Positions 6,376 to 9,066 of a DNA stretch of 9,066 bases are shown here, piece by piece. A program made the translations under genes and the position numbers. The DNA is from Candidatus Latescibacterota bacterium (lineage in GTDB: Bacteria; Latescibacterota; UBA2968; GCA-2709665). The notes beneath the pieces are model-generated. The model was not told the DNA's origin. It ran no database searches and saw only the letters and a program-made list of their open reading frames with translations. The stretch covers positions 1 through 9,066 of the forward strand of contig JAAXHE010000276.1 of NCBI GenBank assembly GCA_012271065.1. The letters run 5' to 3'. The number at the start of each line of letters is the position of its first letter. Within the stretch, counting starts at the first letter, position 1.

Positions 6376-6975
6376 TTACAGCAGGTAAAGTATCGGGAAC
6401 AGAAAGATCCAGACCAGATCCACAAAGTGCCAGTAAAGTCCCGCACACTCGATCCGGTTGGCAAACTGCTCGGGGGCGGTATGCCAGAGCTTGCTTCCCG
6501 GGAACAGCAGGTAGACATTCACCACGATGCCGCCGATCACGTGCAGTCCGTGCAGGCCGGTCATCGTAAAATACGTGGCGTAGAAGGTGCTGGTGGAAGG
6601 ATAGATGCCGAGATGAAACTTGTGGGTGTACTCGAAGTATTTAACAACCAGGAATACGAACGAGAGCAACACCGTCAGGCCAAGATAAAGCTTGAACCTG
6701 CCGAAATTGTCCATTTTCAGGGATGCCCAAGACATAACCATGGTCACACTGGACGCGATGAGCACGAACGTATTCAGCGTGGCCAGCGGTACACTTAGCA
6801 GCTCCCAGCCATGAGGCCAGGTCGGCGCACCGACCCTGAGCAGCACCAGCGTTGAAAACAGTGCGCCAAACAGCATTACCTCGGACGCCAGGAACAACCA
6901 TATCCCGAATTTCCCGTTATACACCCCCGTAATGGGGTGCGGCTCCACCGTGTAGGGGATTTCTTCAACGGACAC
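6376..6975 (-). CDS. ctaE: Cytochrome c oxidase subunit III
   Basis: Membrane subunit that packs against subunit I and supports proton uptake into the D-channel and stability of turnover; it carries no metal. The protein is 199 aa with five predicted helices, the short bacterial form (the mitochondrial-type form has seven helices and about 260 aa). Family marks: WLFLASEVMLF (Glu32) in the first helix, KYFEY (Glu115), GLHGLHV (His142, His145), and the closing helix YWHFVDLVWIFLFP (His183, Asp186). The start is a GTG at 6975, supported by AAGGGAG 7 bases upstream; no in-frame ATG gives a better N-terminus. The stop lies 10 bases before ctaF and is overlapped by the ctaF ribosome binding site, so the two are surely co-transcribed and probably translationally coupled. 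Confidence 0.95.
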   Translation of the reverse strand: MSVEEIPYTVEPHPITGVYNGKFGIWLFLASEVMLFGALFSTLVLLRVGAPTWPHGWELLSVPLATLNTFVLIASSVTMVMSWASLKMDNFGRFKLYLGLTVLLSFVFLVVKYFEYTHKFHLGIYPSTSTFYATYFTMTGLHGLHVIGGIVVNVYLLFPGSKLWHTAPEQFANRIECAGLYWHFVDLVWIFLFPILYLL

Positions 6976-7233
6976 CGTTTATCTCCCTTAACCAGGATTC
7001 GTATGGTTTCGTGGACGTGAATTCGAACACGTTTGAGTTGATAAAGGCGATTAAACTGCGGATTACCAGGATACACCAGGTCACTAAACGTGAACGGTAT
7101 AAATGTCTTTCTGGACGACCTCTACGCCCCGTTTTGGCAGTCTTCGTCGCGTTGCCGCGTTGCTGTTCTTGTTCATTGAGGTTCGTTTTCTCGGACGGAT
7201 GCCGGGGTTCCAACGCGCCCCCGAGCGGCGGGC
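6976..7233. other. 258-base gap between ctaD and ctaE, no convincing gene
   Basis: This gap is long for neighbouring oxidase genes. On the minus strand it holds one ATG-started 30-codon ORF (7176-7084, beginning MNKNSNAATRRRLPKRG, very basic) without a Shine-Dalgarno sequence, and a TTG-started frame that runs into ctaE; neither looks like a real protein. A short GC stem (CGGGG/CCCCG, 7203-7223) follows the ctaD stop but has no T-tract. An 8-base unit (CGCGTTGC) is repeated twice in tandem at about 7148-7163, and an imperfect palindrome (CGTGAATTCGAACACG) sits near 7016-7031. A T/A-rich stretch (TTTATACC on the minus strand, about 7098-7105) could be a -10 element, but no good -35 pairs with it. 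It may be a leader or regulatory spacer; no function is shown. Confidence 0.5.
6983..6989 (-). promoter_or_regulatory. Ribosome binding site deciding the GTG start of ctaE
   Basis: AAGGGAG on the minus strand, 7 bases before the GTG at 6975. It fixes GTG as the start codon for subunit III. Confidence 0.75.
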
Positions 7234-9030
7234 CTAATCGTCGTCCGCCGGCGTTGGCGCCGGTTCGGGTTCGGGTTGGGCCACCTGCCCGTTTTCAGAC
7301 GCGTATTGAGGCGTAAAGTCGCTCGAGGCACCGGGCACGCTGTATTCGTAAGGCCCCCGGTAGACCTTCGGCGCGACGGCGAAATTTCCGTGAGGTGGGG
7401 GCGTGGGCGTCGCCCACTCGAGCGTGGTGGCCTGCCATGGATTGTCCGACTCCACCTTCTTGCCCTTCCTGATACTCATAAAGAAGTTGACAATGAAGAA
7501 GATCTGAGCCAGCCCCAGCAGCCAGGCAGACCAGGAACTCATGGCCGTCAGGCCCTGTACCTGAGCCCCGTAGGCATATTGGGTCTGGTCGTAGAGACGC
7601 CTGGAAACTCCGGCCATCCCCACGAACAACATCGGCATGAAGATACCGTTCATGAAGACCAGACTCGACCAGAAATGCAGCTTACCCAGGGCCTCGTTCA
7701 TCATGCGGCCCGTCACCTTGGGGAACCAGTAATAGACCCCTGCAAACAGCGCGAAAATCGTTCCCGGCGCCACCACGTAGTGGAAGTGGCCGATCACGTA
7801 ATACGTGTCGTGCAGATGCAGGTCCGAGGCCGTGAGGCCCAGCGGCAGCCCGGTCAACCCCCCGATGGCGAACATGGGGATAAACGCCAGGCAGAACAGC
7901 ATGGGTACCGTAAACCGGATGGACCCGCCATGGAGGCTCAGCGCGAATGCGGTCAGGATGATTACCGACGGAATGGAGATAATCATGGTTGTGGCCTGGA
8001 AGAAGGTACTGATTGTCGTCCCCATCCCGGTCATGAACATGTGATGCGCCCACACGATAAACGACATGAAACCCAGAAAGACAATTGAGTAGACCAGCGT
8101 GCGATATCCCCACAGCGGCCGGCGCGTGTTGTTGGCCACGATCTCGCCTACGATGCCCATCGCCGGAAGAATCAGCACGTAGACTTCGGGGTGCGCGAGA
8201 AACCAGAACAGGTGCTGCCACAGCAGTGGGCTTCCGCCGCCGCTCACCTCCAGCGGCTGTCCTGTGACCACCAGGCCGCTCGGCATAAAAAAGCTGGTAC
8301 CCGCGATCCTGTCCATGAGTTGCAGGACCCCAGCGGCTTCGAGCGGCGGGAACGCCAGCAGCAGCAGAAACGCCGTCACAAACTGCGCCCACACGAAAAA
8401 TGGCAGGCGGAAAAAGGTCAGGCCCTCGGCCCTCATCTGCACGGTCGTCACGATGAAGTTCACCGAACCCAGTAACGAGGACGTGATCAGGGCCACCATG
8501 CCCCATAGCCACCAGGTCTGCCCCGTCGGTGCGATGACGGCCAGCGGTGGATAGGAGGTCCAGCCGGACTGTGCCGCGCCTTCCGGAACGAAAAAGCTGG
8601 CCAGCATAATGACGCCGCCCACGAAGAACACCCAGTAACTGGCCATATTGAGCTTGGGAAACGCCATATCAGGCGCACCGATCTGGAGAGGCAGCACGTA
8701 ATTCCCGAATCCGCCCACGGCCAGCGGAACAACACCCAGAAAGACCATGATTGTGCCGTGCATCGCGCCCAACTGGTTGTAAAACTCGGGCACCATGATC
8801 CCTTCCGGCATATTTATCGCGCCGAACAACTTCCCGATCCAGGGCATCGGCTGTCCGGGATAGGCCAGTTGCCAACGCATCATCATCATCAGGCAGAAGC
8901 CGAAAAACAGAAAAAACAGGGCGGTGACCGCGTACTGAATGCCGATGACCTTGTGGTCGATGGAAAAAACGTACTTGCGCCAGTAGCTCAACTCGTGGTG
9001 TCCATGATCACCGTGCGCTTGCTCAGCCAT
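7234..9030 (-). CDS. ctaD: Cytochrome c oxidase subunit I (aa3-type, heme-copper family A)
   Basis: Catalytic subunit of the terminal oxidase: it reduces O2 to water at the heme a3-CuB centre and pumps protons across the inner membrane. The protein is 598 aa with about 12 membrane helices. Visible ligands are His91 (heme a), His280, His329 and His330 (CuB), Tyr284 in the HPEVY motif (the tyrosine cross-linked to His280), His415 (heme a3) and His417 (heme a). The D-channel is present: Asp121 in GAPDMAFP, Asn110, Asn128, and Glu282 of HPEVY, which marks type A1. The canonical K-channel lysine is replaced by Ile358. The hydrophilic Pro/Glu-rich tail (about 541-598) carries the usual LEW...PPPxxNF segment and then a PEPEPAP run. 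The ATG at 9030 is chosen because AAGGAG lies 8 bases upstream; a TTG two codons earlier is less likely. An upstream gene may end in the TAA at 9045-9043; I would expect ctaC (subunit II) there, outside the window. Confidence 0.97.
   Translation of the reverse strand: MAEQAHGDHGHHELSYWRKYVFSIDHKVIGIQYAVTALFFLFFGFCLMMMMRWQLAYPGQPMPWIGKLFGAINMPEGIMVPEFYNQLGAMHGTIMVFLGVVPLAVGGFGNYVLPLQIGAPDMAFPKLNMASYWVFFVGGVIMLASFFVPEGAAQSGWTSYPPLAVIAPTGQTWWLWGMVALITSSLLGSVNFIVTTVQMRAEGLTFFRLPFFVWAQFVTAFLLLLAFPPLEAAGVLQLMDRIAGTSFFMPSGLVVTGQPLEVSGGGSPLLWQHLFWFLAHPEVYVLILPAMGIVGEIVANNTRRPLWGYRTLVYSIVFLGFMSFIVWAHHMFMTGMGTTISTFFQATTMIISIPSVIILTAFALSLHGGSIRFTVPMLFCLAFIPMFAIGGLTGLPLGLTASDLHLHDTYYVIGHFHYVVAPGTIFALFAGVYYWFPKVTGRMMNEALGKLHFWSSLVFMNGIFMPMLFVGMAGVSRRLYDQTQYAYGAQVQGLTAMSSWSAWLLGLAQIFFIVNFFMSIRKGKKVESDNPWQATTLEWATPTPPPHGNFAVAPKVYRGPYEYSVPGASSDFTPQYASENGQVAQPEPEPAPTPADDD
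7262..7279. repeat. Short tandem repeat in the 3' end of ctaD
   Basis: Three 6-base units (GGTTCG, GGTTCG, GGTTGG on the plus strand) encode the Pro-Glu/Gln-Pro run in the acidic C-terminal tail of subunit I. The tail is outside the conserved fold, so length variation here should be tolerated. Confidence 0.7.
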
Positions 9031-9038
9031 AAACAAGG

Positions 9039-9044
9039 CTCCTT
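9039..9044 (-). promoter_or_regulatory. Ribosome binding site of ctaD
   Basis: On the minus strand AAGGAG stands 8 bases before the ATG at 9030. It overlaps a TAA (9045-9043) that could be the stop of an upstream gene reading into the window; the five codons before that TAA read M-N-Y-S-G, too little to identify it. The same arrangement, an AAGGAG overlapping a stop, recurs before ctaF. Confidence 0.8.
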
Positions 9045-9066
9045 AACCTGAATAATTCATAAAAAA

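Noticed and set aside
6965..7213. 82-codon minus-strand frame in the ctaD-ctaE gap, running into ctaE
   Set aside because: It begins at TTG without a ribosome binding site, has mixed polar composition without a helix pattern, and overlaps the ctaE start.
7203..7223. GC stem after the ctaD stop as a terminator
   Set aside because: Only about 5 base pairs with an 11-base loop and no T-tract afterwards.
7276..8088. Plus-strand open frame of 270 codons opposite ctaD
   Set aside because: Antisense to highly conserved subunit I sequence; His/Arg/Gln-rich with no fold signature.
1..9066. CRISPR array, insertion sequence, prophage, tRNA or rRNA
   Set aside because: No regularly spaced repeats, transposase frame, terminal inverted repeats, attachment-site duplication or RNA gene signatures were seen on either strand.

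Overview
The window is one strongly co-oriented block: every gene I can support lies on the minus strand, so transcription runs from base 9066 towards base 1. It encodes most of an aerobic aa3-type (heme-copper, A-family) cytochrome c oxidase and the enzymes that make its heme A. The DNA is GC-rich by eye and start codons are preceded by good Shine-Dalgarno sequences. Together with a lipobox lipoprotein and an SCO copper chaperone, this fits an aerobically respiring, diderm, free-living bacterium. I cannot assign a phylum. The style (5-helix subunit III, small unnamed membrane proteins in the operon, a two-loop type of heme A synthase, PKD-like lipoprotein) suggests lineages such as Gemmatimonadota, Acidobacteriota, Verrucomicrobiota or Latescibacterota rather than model Proteobacteria; that is an impression only.

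Layout in transcription order. (1) Oxidase core: ctaD, subunit I (9030-7234), then a 258-base gap without a convincing gene, then ctaE, subunit III (6975-6376), and ctaF, subunit IV (6365-6060). (2) Two small unnamed membrane proteins: a 68-residue two-helix protein (6034-5828) and an overlapping 100-residue protein with a CAVCYG motif behind a signal peptide (5843-5541). (3) Heme A synthesis: ctaA, heme A synthase (5512-4508), and ctaB, heme O synthase (4486-3584). (4) A clear hairpin plus T-rich tract (3516-3552), which looks like an intrinsic terminator ending this unit. (5) A tightly packed three-gene unit: ABC ATPase (3397-2456), ABC-2 permease (2466-1657, overlapping) and SCO chaperone (1651-1019). 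(6) After a 239-base gap, a lipoprotein with two PKD/Ig-like domains (779-81).

How they work together: CtaB farnesylates heme B to heme O, CtaA oxidises it to heme A, and subunit I binds two heme A and CuB. SCO proteins deliver copper, mainly to the CuA site of subunit II. Subunit II (ctaC) is not in the window and is probably just upstream of ctaD; no ctaG/cox11 is seen either. The ABC pair has no assigned substrate, but its position next to SCO, in the manner of NosF/NosY in nitrous oxide reductase assembly, makes an oxidase-maturation role a reasonable hypothesis.

Most notable points: subunit I keeps its metal ligands and D-channel residues, but the usual K-channel lysine is isoleucine and the K-channel serine is glycine; the ABC/SCO unit; and the two small conserved-looking but unnamed membrane proteins, one with a CxxC that could bind copper or act as a thiol pair. 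I see no CRISPR array, mobile element, tRNA or rRNA.
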